Part shown: one piece after another, positions 15,541 through 23,643 of the stretch | How the letters are laid out: every line of letters begins with the position of its first letter | How positions within the stretch are numbered: the first letter of the stretch is position 1 | NCBI GenBank assembly: GCA_049520515.1 | Contig: JBEKPS010000001.1 | Coordinates: 186,001-250,000, forward strand | Origin: JAFAMS01 sp049520515 | Lineage (GTDB): Bacteria; Vulcanimicrobiota; Vulcanimicrobiia; Vulcanimicrobiales; Vulcanimicrobiaceae | Length of the DNA: 64,000 nt | Reading direction: 5' to 3' | Position numbers and translations under genes: made by a program | The notes under the pieces: generated by a model | Told to the model about the DNA's origin: nothing | The model's database searches: none | What the model saw: only the letters and a program-made list of their open reading frames with translations

Positions 15541-16667
15541 TCGGCTCGAAACGCGTCTTTGACGCGATCGAAGAACGTCTTTGCGTCTTCGATACGATCG
15601 CCGCCGGCGGCCGCGTATTCCTCGAGGATGTCACGCTCTTGCTTGGAGAGCTTGGTGGGAACGATCACGTGCACGGTGACGATCAAGTCGCCGCGCGCCG
15701 AGCCGCGTACTGAAGGCATGCCGTGTCCGCGCATGCGGTACAGCGAGCCGGTTTGCGTTCCGGCTGCAATCTGCAGCTCGAGCGGACCCTCGAGCGTGTG
15801 AATCGTGGTCGCAGCACCAAGCGCGGCCTGCGGAAAACTGAGCGGTACGTCGAGATATAAATCGACACCGTCACGCCGGAACGTCGAGTGACGGGTGATC
15901 GTCAGAAAAACGTAGAGATCGCCGGCCGGTCCGCCGCGTAATCCTGATTCACCGTTACCCGAGATACGGATGCGGCTTCCATCGTCGACGCCGGGCGGAA
16001 TGCGCACATTGAGCGTCTTCTCCGATTCGGTTTGTCCGCGTCCCGCGCACGTTTGGCACGGATTCGGAATAGTTTGTCCCGAGCCGTTGCACATCGTACA
16101 CGTGCTTTGCGTGACGAATTGTCCGAGCGGCGTTTGACGCACGGTACGTTGCGCACCGGTTCCGCCGCAACGTTCGCACGTAAGAATCGGCGTGCCGGGC
16201 GCCGCGCCCGTGCCCTTGCACGTTGCGCACTGCGCCATGTGCTTGAATGTGATCTCGCGCTGCGTCCCTTCAAATGCTTCTTCAAGCGTAATCTGAAGAT
16301 CGTAGCGCAAGTCTTGTCCGCGTGTAGGTCCCTGACGGCGCTGCGTTTGCGTTTGCGCGCGCGCAGCCCCGAAAAACATGTCGAAGATGTCGCCGAAGCC
16401 TTCGCCGGAGAATCCGGAAAACGGACCACCGGGCGAGCCTCCCCCATTCACGCCGGCATGTCCGTATTGATCGTACATTTGGCGCTTCTGCGGATCGCTC
16501 AGCACCGAATACGCTTCGTTGATTTCCTTGAAATGCGATTCGGCCGCGGTCTTGTCGGTGGCGACGTCCGGATGATACTTACGCGCGAGCGAACGATAAG
16601 CACGCTTTATATCCGTCTCGGATGCGCCGCGTTCGACGCCCAAGACGTCATAGTAGTCGACGGGCAT
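15537..16667 (-). CDS. dnaJ: Molecular chaperone DnaJ
   Basis: 376 residues. An N-terminal J domain with the HPD motif (KYHPDV) is followed by a Gly/Phe-rich linker (GGSPGGPFSGFSGEGFGD). Next come four zinc-binding repeats (CATCKGTG, CERCGGTG, CTMCNGSG, CQTCAGRG) and the C-terminal substrate-binding beta domains. It stimulates the ATPase of DnaK. Neither dnaK nor grpE lies between hrcA and dnaJ, unlike the common hrcA-grpE-dnaK-dnaJ order. It starts six bases after hrcA ends. Confidence 0.97.
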   Translation of the reverse strand: MPVDYYDVLGVERGASETDIKRAYRSLARKYHPDVATDKTAAESHFKEINEAYSVLSDPQKRQMYDQYGHAGVNGGGSPGGPFSGFSGEGFGDIFDMFFGAARAQTQTQRRQGPTRGQDLRYDLQITLEEAFEGTQREITFKHMAQCATCKGTGAAPGTPILTCERCGGTGAQRTVRQTPLGQFVTQSTCTMCNGSGQTIPNPCQTCAGRGQTESEKTLNVRIPPGVDDGSRIRISGNGESGLRGGPAGDLYVFLTITRHSTFRRDGVDLYLDVPLSFPQAALGAATTIHTLEGPLELQIAAGTQTGSLYRMRGHGMPSVRGSARGDLIVTVHVIVPTKLSKQERDILEEYAAAGGDRIEDAKTFFDRVKDAFRAD

Positions 16668-16673
16668 TTTCTT

Positions 16674-17717
16674 CTATGGAAGCTCGACGTCGAGCAGATG
16701 GGCACCGAGTGAGTCGGCCGTGCTTCCGGCGAGCGCCATTAACCGTCCGTACGGCATCCGGCGTGGTCCGAGGATTGCGAGCAATCCGACGGCATGATCT
16801 CCGATGCGATAAGGAACGGTCACCAAGCTGCACTCCGCGATTTCATCAGTACCCAATTCGTGCCCGATTCGCACGTGCGTACCTTCTTGCGTAACGCCCT
16901 CGGCAACAAGCTCGTACAAGCGCTTTTGCTCCTCGACGATGCGCAGAATCGAACGCAGCTTACGTAGATCGTGGAACTCCGGCTGATCGAGCAAATTCTG
17001 AGCACCGCTGGCTGCGATGAGCGGATCGGACGGATCGGCTGCTTGCGCAAACGCGTGCTGCACCGCTTCGGTCATGTCCGGAGCGAGTCCAAGCTCGTTC
17101 ACGCCGGCTGAAATTTCTGCGGTAGCGATCTCGGCGAGGAGACGGCCACCCAAGCGCCCGTTCAGTAAATTCGAAAGACGCGTGAGGTTGTCGGCGGTCA
17201 CGTCAGACTTCAGTTCGAAGAGCGTCTGCGTCGGCGTTCCGAGCGACGTTACGACAACCGCGAGCCCAGTGCGCTCGGAGAACCAAATCAGCTGGATGTG
17301 GCGGAACGTTTGCGTCGAGCGCGCGGGCGCGATCACGAACGCAAGGCTGCGCGAGAGCTGCCCGAGCAGACGCGTCGTTTGCTCGATGACGTCGTCCAGA
17401 TGACGGCTGGCGGCGCGAAACTCTTCGCGAATGCGCTGCGTCTCTTCGGGGCGCAACGTTTCGGGCGACATCAACTCGTCGACATACGTACGATAGCCGG
17501 CGTCCGAGGGCACGCGACCGCTGGACGTATGCGGCTGCACGAGATAGCCGCTCGCCTCGAGCTCTGCCATCTCATTGCGAATCGTCGCGGATGAAACGCC
17601 GAGATTATACTTCTGGGTAAGCGTCATGGAACCGACGGGCTCGGCGGTGTTGATATATTCGTAAACCACCGTCTGGAGAATGAACGCCTTACGCTTGTCG
17701 AGTGCCGTCGTTGTCAC
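16674..17717 (-). CDS. hrcA: Heat-inducible transcription repressor HrcA
   Basis: 347 residues from GTG 17717. The N-terminal winged helix (KAFILQTVVYEYINTAEPVGSMTL ... VSSATIRNEMAELEASGYL) and HTSSGRVPSDAGYRTYVD are diagnostic. The rest is the GAF-like dimerisation domain. HrcA represses chaperone operons by binding CIRCE. A CIRCE-like palindrome lies between its promoter and its start codon, so the operon is autoregulated. Confidence 0.97.
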   Translation of the reverse strand: MTTTALDKRKAFILQTVVYEYINTAEPVGSMTLTQKYNLGVSSATIRNEMAELEASGYLVQPHTSSGRVPSDAGYRTYVDELMSPETLRPEETQRIREEFRAASRHLDDVIEQTTRLLGQLSRSLAFVIAPARSTQTFRHIQLIWFSERTGLAVVVTSLGTPTQTLFELKSDVTADNLTRLSNLLNGRLGGRLLAEIATAEISAGVNELGLAPDMTEAVQHAFAQAADPSDPLIAASGAQNLLDQPEFHDLRKLRSILRIVEEQKRLYELVAEGVTQEGTHVRIGHELGTDEIAECSLVTVPYRIGDHAVGLLAILGPRRMPYGRLMALAGSTADSLGAHLLDVELP

Positions 17718-17733
17718 GCTTCCTTACAATTGC

Positions 17734-17760
17734 TTAGCAGTCAATCGCCACGACTGCCAA
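17734..17760 (-). promoter_or_regulatory. CIRCE operator (variant) of hrcA
   Basis: TTAGCAGTC, nine bases, GACTGCCAA. The arrangement 9-9-9 is exactly that of the HrcA target TTAGCACTC-N9-GAGTGCTAA. The C-to-G change in the left arm is matched in the right arm, keeping symmetry, and there is one mismatch (C for T at the eighth arm base). It overlaps the expected transcription start of the upstream promoter and sits 17 bases before the hrcA start codon. Confidence 0.85.
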
Positions 17761-17764
17761 CTTC

Positions 17765-17793
17765 AGGGTATCATCCGCCGGGACAGGGGTCAA
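17765..17793 (-). promoter_or_regulatory. Sigma-70-like promoter of the hrcA operon
   Basis: On the minus strand, TTGACC (17793-17788), a 17-base spacer and TACCCT (17770-17765) preceded by TGA form a recognisable promoter. The start would fall at about 17758, inside the CIRCE element, so HrcA binding would block it. The -35 touches the stop codon of the TlpA-like gene. Confidence 0.65.
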
Positions 17794-18377
17794 GGATGAC
17801 CCAGCCCGGCCAGGGCCTCGGTGATCTCGTTCCAATCCATGGCGCCGACCGAGACGTGCTCGACCGTGCCGTCTCCCCGCACGAATATGCTGACCGGGAT
17901 CGCGTGGACGCCGTACATACTCCAAACCTTGTGATCCCCGTCCTCAGAGACCGGCAGATCGATCCCTTGCTTCTTTAAGTAGGCGCGTGCGACGCCGGGC
18001 TGTTCATCGGAGAGCGTGATCACGACCAGGTCGGGATCTTCCTTATGAGCCCGGTCGATCAGCGGCAGCTCGTCCGTACACGGATGGCACCATGTGTCCC
18101 AAAAGTGAACGAGCACGGGCTGACCCGACGACTGCGAAAGACTTCGCAACCCATCGCCGCCATCGTAAACAAAATTCGGCGCCGGCTTATTGAAGTGGAT
18201 CGGATCGAGCCCGGTCGACGGCTCGCTTGAACGTTTCGCTTCGGCGTTTCCGCCGGCGAGGGTTATGAGTGAAACGAGCGCCAGCGCGATTACGCCGGCG
18301 CGATTCCCGGCGACGACTCGTTCGCGCGTTCGGCGCGCGCAGTGCGGTTTCGCGAAACGCTGGCTAAGAATTCGCAC
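17790..18377 (-). CDS. TlpA/ResA-like periplasmic thioredoxin
   Basis: Start is uncertain. GTG 18377 gives 195 residues with an N-terminal Arg-rich segment and a hydrophobic signal/anchor (GVIALALVSLITLAGG). An ATG at 18422 extends further into the upstream gene. The thioredoxin fold carries the WCHPC active site in VLVHFWDTWCHPC, followed by a cis-Pro region (GVHAIPVSIFV). Such proteins reduce periplasmic disulfides, for example in cytochrome c maturation, or carry a reductase function. It overlaps the membrane protein gene end by 88 bases on the same strand, which is unusually long. Confidence 0.82.
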   Translation of the reverse strand: MRILSQRFAKPHCARRTRERVVAGNRAGVIALALVSLITLAGGNAEAKRSSEPSTGLDPIHFNKPAPNFVYDGGDGLRSLSQSSGQPVLVHFWDTWCHPCTDELPLIDRAHKEDPDLVVITLSDEQPGVARAYLKKQGIDLPVSEDGDHKVWSMYGVHAIPVSIFVRGDGTVEHVSVGAMDWNEITEALAGLGHP

Positions 18378-18817
18378 AGTGCTGACCCGTAAAAAATGCC
18401 TATTCCGATAGCAGAGATCCACAACGGATGATCGACGGTTTGCTGCATCCCCGTCATCGGGATGATTATATCGACAAAGACAAACCAGACGATGAAGCCG
18501 TAAACGAGGCCCGCCAGCGACGAAATCGGCGACTTCGCGAGGAACGTAAACTTACGAGCGAACCCGGCAAAAAAAATCCCGCCGAACGCCGCCATCAAAA
18601 ACATCAGCGCGATGCCGAGCACGAGCGCCATCCAGCCACCGTTTAAAGCTGTCTTCCCGAGCACCGACGACGCCATGAACAGGTAGATCGAATCAAGCGG
18701 CTCGTGCAAAAAGAAGTCGATGACCGCGAAGAATACGGAGAGCACCACCCCGCCGATCAAGCCGCCATAAAAGCCGTCGGACAACGTTAAGCGCGGATCG
18801 ATTCGAACGACGACCAT
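18290..18817 (-). CDS. Multi-pass membrane protein of unknown function
   Basis: 175 residues from ATG 18817. An in-frame extension to 18883 would run into the acs gene, so I reject it. Four to five hydrophobic helices are visible (FYGGLIGGVVLSVFFAVIDFFL, WMALVLGIALMFLMAAFGGIFF, ISSLAGLVYGFIVWFVFVDIIIP, LWISAIGIGIFYGSALCEFL). The C-terminus is Arg/Glu-rich and cytoplasmic. It is divergent from acs with about 40 bases between starts. No family is recognised; the helix layout recalls YagU/DUF1440-like proteins, but weakly. Confidence 0.7.
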   Translation of the reverse strand: MVVVRIDPRLTLSDGFYGGLIGGVVLSVFFAVIDFFLHEPLDSIYLFMASSVLGKTALNGGWMALVLGIALMFLMAAFGGIFFAGFARKFTFLAKSPISSLAGLVYGFIVWFVFVDIIIPMTGMQQTVDHPLWISAIGIGIFYGSALCEFLASVSRNRTARAERANESSPGIAPA

Positions 18818-18857
18818 GAAGGCAGTATTCGCTGGGGCCGGACCGAAACTCCCGCGC

Positions 18858-20816
18858 ATGCAGACGAAGGATGCAATCGACACCCTCCTGGTCGAGAGCC
18901 GGCGCTTTCCGCCGCCGCCCGCTTTTGCGAAGGCTGCGAACGCACAACCTGGGATCTACGAAGAGGCTGAAAAAGACCCCGTAGCCTGGTGGTCTAGCTG
19001 GGCGCGCAAGCTGGAGTGGATGAAGCCGTTCACGCAAACGCTCGAATGGAACGAGCCCTTCGCGAAGTGGTTCGCTGACGGCGAGCTCAATGCGTCGGTC
19101 AATTGTTTGGATCGCCACGTTAAAGCCGGCAAAGGCACTCGCATCGCCTACTATTATGAAGGCGAGCCCGGAGATCGCTGGACGATAACGTATCAGCAGC
19201 TCCTCGACGACGTTTGCAAATTTGCGAATGCCCTGCGCAAGCTTGGAATCAAAAAGGGCGATCGCGTCGCGATTTACATGGGGATGATTCCGCAGCTTCC
19301 CATTGCGATTCTCGCCTGCGCGCGCATCGGCGCTGCGCATTCGGTGATCTTCGGTGGTTTTTCGCCGGATTCGATCGTCGATCGCGTCAACGACTCGTCG
19401 TGCGTTGCGATCATCACCGCCGACGGCGCGTGGCGCCGCGGGAATAAGGTCCCGCTCAAAGCCAGTTGCGATGCGGCGGTCGCAAAAGGCATGCCGTCGC
19501 TCAAGCACATGATCGTCGCAAAGCGTACCGGAGAAGCGGTCGAGATGCAGAGCGGACGCGATCACTGGTGGGATGATCTGACACGGGATGAATCCACCAC
19601 GTGTGAGCCCGAGCGGATGAACGCCGAAGATCTTCTTTTTCTTCTTTACACGAGCGGCACGACCGCAAAACCCAAAGGCATCATGCACACGACCGGCGGC
19701 TACCTCACCGGCGTGATGACGACGCACAAGCTCGTCTTCGACTATAAGGAGGAAGACGTCTACTGGTGCGCAGCCGACATCGGCTGGGTGACCGGTCACT
19801 CGTACATCGTGTACGGACCGCTCTGCAACGCGGCGACGAGCGTGATCTACGAAGGCACGCCCGATTATCCCGAGCGCGACCGCTTATGGTCGATCGTCGA
19901 ACGTTACAAGGTTTCGATTCTCTATACGGCGCCGACGGCGATTCGTACGTTCATGAAGTGGGGCGACGATCTGCCCGCAAAGCACGATATGAAGACGCTG
20001 CGTCTGTTGGGGTCCGTTGGTGAACCCATCAATCCCGAAGCGTGGATTTGGTATTACGAGCACATCGGCGGCAGCCGTTGTCCGGTCGTCGACACATGGT
20101 GGCAAACCGAAACCGGCGCAATTATGATCACGCCGCTTCCCGGCATCACGACGCTTAAGCCGGGTTCAGCAACGAAGCCGTTTCCCGGCGTTCTTGCCGA
20201 TGTCGTCAACGATGCGGGCGAGACCGTTCCGCTCGGCGGCGGCGGTTATTGCGTGCTCAAGCGTCCGTGGCCCTCAATGTTGCGCGGCATTTGGGGCGAT
20301 CCCGAGCGCTACAAGGAAACGTATTGGTCGAAGCTTCCGCATCTGTATCTCGCCGGTGACGGCGTCAATCGCGACAAAGACGGCGACTTCTGGTTCATGG
20401 GCCGGATCGACGACGTCATGAACATTAGCGGCCATCGCATCTCGACGACTGAAGTCGAAAGCGCGCTCGTCGATCACCCTGCAGTCGCCGAAGCCGCCGT
20501 CTGCGGCAAGAACGACGACATCACGGGACAGGCGATCGTCGCGTTCGTCTCACTGCGCGGCGGTAACGAAGGCTCAAGCCAGCTCGCGGATGAGCTTCGC
20601 GAACACGTTGCAACAAAGCTCGGCAAGTTCACGCGTCCCAAGTATCTCACGTTTACACCGGAGCTTCCCAAGACGCGCAGCGGTAAGATCATGCGCCGCT
20701 TGTTGCGCGATATCGCCGAAGGGCGAATGCTCGGCGACACGACGACGCTCGCGGATTCCAGTGTCGTCGACGAGCTGCGCAATCGTGCCGTGACGGAAGC
20801 GAGCAAAGAAGACTAG
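18858..20816 (+). CDS. acs: Acetyl-CoA synthetase (AMP-forming)
   Basis: 652 residues from ATG 18858, the usual Acs length. An ATG 42 bases earlier would overlap the divergent promoter region. Motifs in order: WWSSWARKLEW, TRIAYYYEGEPGD, RVAIYMGMIPQLPIAILACARIGA, the P-loop-like LLYTSGTTAKPKGIMHTTGGYL, GHSYIVYGPL, TWWQTETGAIMITPLPG, and the C-terminal KTRSGKIMRRLLRDIA with the acetylatable Lys. It makes acetyl-CoA from acetate, ATP and CoA through acetyl-AMP. It has its own promoter region and a convergent neighbour three bases away. Confidence 0.97.
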   Translation: MQTKDAIDTLLVESRRFPPPPAFAKAANAQPGIYEEAEKDPVAWWSSWARKLEWMKPFTQTLEWNEPFAKWFADGELNASVNCLDRHVKAGKGTRIAYYYEGEPGDRWTITYQQLLDDVCKFANALRKLGIKKGDRVAIYMGMIPQLPIAILACARIGAAHSVIFGGFSPDSIVDRVNDSSCVAIITADGAWRRGNKVPLKASCDAAVAKGMPSLKHMIVAKRTGEAVEMQSGRDHWWDDLTRDESTTCEPERMNAEDLLFLLYTSGTTAKPKGIMHTTGGYLTGVMTTHKLVFDYKEEDVYWCAADIGWVTGHSYIVYGPLCNAATSVIYEGTPDYPERDRLWSIVERYKVSILYTAPTAIRTFMKWGDDLPAKHDMKTLRLLGSVGEPINPEAWIWYYEHIGGSRCPVVDTWWQTETGAIMITPLPGITTLKPGSATKPFPGVLADVVNDAGETVPLGGGGYCVLKRPWPSMLRGIWGDPERYKETYWSKLPHLYLAGDGVNRDKDGDFWFMGRIDDVMNISGHRISTTEVESALVDHPAVAEAAVCGKNDDITGQAIVAFVSLRGGNEGSSQLADELREHVATKLGKFTRPKYLTFTPELPKTRSGKIMRRLLRDIAEGRMLGDTTTLADSSVVDELRNRAVTEASKED

Positions 20817-20819
20817 ACG

Positions 20820-22058
20820 CTAGGTTTTGCTCGAGACGCGCTCCCAAGCTTGCCGAGCAGCCTCTTCAAAATCCGACAACTCTCCCGATCTGCCGCCCAG
20901 ACGTTGCAAATACAGCAGCAATGGCGGCGCGAACGCTGCGAAAGATTGGCGGCCCAAGTCGATGTGTAAAGGGTAGTCTGCTTCGGGCGCGAGCGCGAAC
21001 ACGTCGTCACGTGCGAGCACCAACTTATAGACAAAGTTCCCGCGAAGTCTTCCGCTTGCCCGGAGCAGCGGCAGCAGACGACTAGCTAGTGCGTAGCCGG
21101 TGGCGAGAAAATCCAAGGCTTGGTCCTTCAGCGGCGCATCATCGTTCCGTGGCGCACGCAGTTCGAATTGTCCGTCTTTGTTGATATAACACCGAGCACG
21201 CCACTTCTGAGTTTCTGACTGCTCGTTGCTTCCGTCGCCATGGTACATGAATAGGACGCCGTCAGCCTTTGTTATCGGAATGAGAGGCCCATCAAGAATA
21301 CTCTGGGTCACATCCTCTATCTGCTTCTGAAGGGACCTTGTAATAAGACTGATTTCTCCGAGTACGTCGGGTTCTAGCCGAAGGTAAAAGAACTGATCGT
21401 TTGTGATTCGATCGGATGAAAGCATCGGATACGGGCTTGCCGGGAACGGGGCACCGTCAATGTCGGATGTGTCTTGGCGATCAAGAAGGGCAATCGCTGA
21501 AAGTCCGCATCGTTTACGATATTCATCGAGCTTGTGTGTGTAGTCGGCACTGTTCTTGGAGCCTTCGCGCTCGGTCCATTTCGTTATAACGTCTTGATCG
21601 ACGTCATCGCGCTGCAACTGAGTAACGGAGACTGCAGCTGCCAGGGCCGTGTAGTCGTCCCAAAAATAGAAATGAGCGAGTCTGTCGCGTACGCAGTCCG
21701 TTGGCGTCAATATCTGAAGCACGATCTCGCCGCGCTTCAATCTCTGCGTGACTGAGACGTAATCGCCACCTACCGCAAGTGGCCCCCTGGGAAAATCGAG
21801 CGTGTATTTGGTTTTGGTATGAACAAACATTCCAGAGGAGGCAGACCTCACGAATCCGATTCGGGCTAGAGTGTCTTCTAAAGCATTTTTCTGTGGCGTC
21901 TTTTTGAAGACGAAGTCTGCGTCGAGGGATGCGTAAGCTCCGGGAGCATATATTTCGGCCGCGCTTCCTCCGGTAAGAACGACGTCGCTATCTATGCCGT
22001 CCAAAGCCTCCGCTACGGCATAGCAGATATCTTTGAGCGTAGAGCTCTCATCAATCAC
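20820..22058 (-). CDS. Nucleotidyltransferase-fold protein, candidate toxin of a toxin-antitoxin-like pair
   Basis: 412 residues. The N-terminal part has the minimal nucleotidyltransferase signature (LTGGSAAEIYAPGAYASLDADFVF: G-G-S and D-x-D), as in AbiEii/MenT-type proteins. The region from about 185 on is a second domain I cannot assign, with an RLEPDVLGEI segment and a hydrophobic ALASRLLPLL helix. Its start overlaps the upstream regulator stop (ATGA), the usual coupling of antitoxin and toxin. Base composition is visibly more AT-rich than its neighbours acs and metX, suggesting transfer. Function as a toxin is inferred. Confidence 0.7.
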   Translation of the reverse strand: MIDESSTLKDICYAVAEALDGIDSDVVLTGGSAAEIYAPGAYASLDADFVFKKTPQKNALEDTLARIGFVRSASSGMFVHTKTKYTLDFPRGPLAVGGDYVSVTQRLKRGEIVLQILTPTDCVRDRLAHFYFWDDYTALAAAVSVTQLQRDDVDQDVITKWTEREGSKNSADYTHKLDEYRKRCGLSAIALLDRQDTSDIDGAPFPASPYPMLSSDRITNDQFFYLRLEPDVLGEISLITRSLQKQIEDVTQSILDGPLIPITKADGVLFMYHGDGSNEQSETQKWRARCYINKDGQFELRAPRNDDAPLKDQALDFLATGYALASRLLPLLRASGRLRGNFVYKLVLARDDVFALAPEADYPLHIDLGRQSFAAFAPPLLLYLQRLGGRSGELSDFEEAARQAWERVSSKT

Positions 22059-22435
22059 AGTGGCTTGTTCCGTCGCCGGGGCCGCTTTCGAATCGACTCT
22101 TTTATTTCGGCGTATTCCGGATAGCCCTCAGCAATTCGTAGCAGTAAGGCCTTCAACTCGCTTGCCGCAGGATAGAGTGGATTGAGTGTAACCCGGCGGA
22201 TGACGATCTTTCGGGTCGCGACGATGCCTTCGTTTTCGAGGATGTCGAGAGTTCGCTGGACGGATGAGACCTGGACCCCAAGATATCGCCCTAGCTGGGC
22301 GGGATAGGTCTCCTCAAGGACGGCGATCAGCAACAGCATACCGGTCCGCATTGCGCTGCCGAACAAAGCCGGCGCAGGGACGGGCTCGAAATTCGGATCA
22401 TCGGGGTCGCCAAGTATACGTCCAGGTATAGTCAT
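22055..22435 (-). CDS. Winged-helix regulator, candidate antitoxin
   Basis: 126 residues from ATG 22435, which has AGG (22443-22441) upstream; a TTG at 22447 is also in frame. The core FGSAMRTGMLLLIAVLEETYPAQLGRYLGVQVSSVQRTLDILENEGIVATRK is a winged helix-turn-helix. The C-terminus is basic (KRPRRRNK). It is transcribed with, and overlaps, the nucleotidyltransferase gene. Two tandem palindromes overlap its ribosome site, so it probably represses itself. The AbiEi-type antitoxin role is an inference from order and fold. Confidence 0.75.
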   Translation of the reverse strand: MTIPGRILGDPDDPNFEPVPAPALFGSAMRTGMLLLIAVLEETYPAQLGRYLGVQVSSVQRTLDILENEGIVATRKIVIRRVTLNPLYPAASELKALLLRIAEGYPEYAEIKESIRKRPRRRNKPL

Positions 22436-22465
22436 ATATACCTGCAAGTATACTCAAATATACCT
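22424..22465. promoter_or_regulatory. Two tandem operator palindromes of the HTH/nucleotidyltransferase pair
   Basis: AGGTATA-N6-TATACCT (22424-22443) is perfect. AAGTATA-N6-TATACCT (22446-22465) differs at one base. The copies are 22 bp apart, two helical turns, and so lie on the same DNA face. Half-site-like AAGTATA(C/G) copies also occur at 22412 and 22468. The first palindrome covers the ribosome site and start codon of the regulator. Confidence 0.8.
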
Positions 22466-22584
22466 AAAAGTATAGTACTCTCGACCAAAAGCATGCGCAA
22501 GCCAGGTCGCCTTGCTATGCAGCGGCTTGAGTGGACCAATTTTCATTGACCCGCGCCGTCGCCACATGTTAGAGTCCCGACTCA

Positions 22585-23643
22585 GTGATCGAGCGTTCTA
22601 TCGACATCGGTCCGTTCGACCTCGCGTCCGGCGGACGACTCGAACGCGTCGAGCAATTCGTCGCGATTGAGGGTGAGCTTCGCAAAGACGGCACCAACGC
22701 CGTCTTGATTCCGCACGCGCTCACCGGTAGCGCGAACGTGCGCGATTGGTGGGACGGCATCGTCGGGCCCGGCAAACTCTTCGATCCGGCTGATACGTGC
22801 GTGATCGGCGTGAATGTGCTAGGCGGCTGCTACGGCTCGACCGGTCCGTCGTCGCTCGCGCCGGACGGCAAACCGTACGGCTCGCATTGGCCGCTCGTCA
22901 CCGTCAGAGACATGGTCGAAGCGCAGTATCGCGCGCTGCGCGCGCTCGGCATCGAGCGTCTCGCCGTCGTGATGGGCGGCTCGCTGGGCGGCATGCAAAC
23001 GCTTCAGTGGGCGTTCGATCACCCCGAGATGGTGGGACACGCCGTCTGCGTCGGCGCGTACGATCATTTCTCGGCGCTCGGCATCGCGTACAATCGTATC
23101 GCGCTCGAAGCGATTCGTCTCGATCCGAATTTTTGCGGCGGAGACTTTTATGATGGCGAGCCGCCTCTTGCGGGCCTGCGACTCGCGCGCAAGATCGCGA
23201 TGATCACGTATAAAAGCGACGAGCTGTTCACGCAACGTTACGAGCGCAAGCCGAATCGCAATGGCGAAGATCCGTATCGTTCGCTCGCCGAGCGTTTCGA
23301 CATCGAGGGCTACCTCGACGAGCAGGGCGATCGTCTCACGGCACGCTTCGATGCGAACACGTATATCGCGCTCTCGCGCGCGATGGATCTTTTCGAGACC
23401 CGCGATCGCACGAATCTCGATACGCGTCCGAAGCTCACCTTCGTCGGGATATCGTCAGACATTTTGTTCCTACCGCAGTACGTGCGCGCGGCAGCCAATC
23501 GCTGGCGCGAGCGCGGATTCACGTGCGACTACTTCGAGCTGGTCTCCGATCACGGCCACGACGCATTCTTGGCTGAATCGGACAGCCTCGCCGCGCTCGT
23601 GCGCCCGGCTATTCGCCTCCCAGCGCGCGCCGCGTCGGCATAA
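22585..23643 (+). CDS. metX: Homoserine O-acetyltransferase
   Basis: 352 residues from GTG 22585. An alpha/beta-hydrolase fold with the nucleophile elbow GGSLGGMQTLQWA, the signature NVLGGCYGSTGPSS, an Asp in the ISSDILF segment and the catalytic His in SDHGHDAFL. It acetylates homoserine from acetyl-CoA (some members use succinyl-CoA) in methionine synthesis. No metY or metB partner lies next to it. I looked for a SAM riboswitch in the leader (22476-22584) and saw no recognisable one. The 3' end overlaps the convergent nuclease gene by 35 bases. Confidence 0.94.
   Translation: MIERSIDIGPFDLASGGRLERVEQFVAIEGELRKDGTNAVLIPHALTGSANVRDWWDGIVGPGKLFDPADTCVIGVNVLGGCYGSTGPSSLAPDGKPYGSHWPLVTVRDMVEAQYRALRALGIERLAVVMGGSLGGMQTLQWAFDHPEMVGHAVCVGAYDHFSALGIAYNRIALEAIRLDPNFCGGDFYDGEPPLAGLRLARKIAMITYKSDELFTQRYERKPNRNGEDPYRSLAERFDIEGYLDEQGDRLTARFDANTYIALSRAMDLFETRDRTNLDTRPKLTFVGISSDILFLPQYVRAAANRWRERGFTCDYFELVSDHGHDAFLAESDSLAALVRPAIRLPARAASA

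Noticed and set aside
16667..16674. dnaK/grpE between hrcA and dnaJ
   Set aside because: Only six bases separate the two genes and no remnant is seen; they must be elsewhere in the genome.
18693..19799. 368-residue minus-strand open frame
   Set aside because: Antisense of acs, which has all motifs on the plus strand.
22476..22584. SAM riboswitch before metX
   Set aside because: No SAM-I, SAM-II or SAM-IV core sequence or pairing could be recognised; only a short GAGTC...GACTC-like repeat near the start codon.
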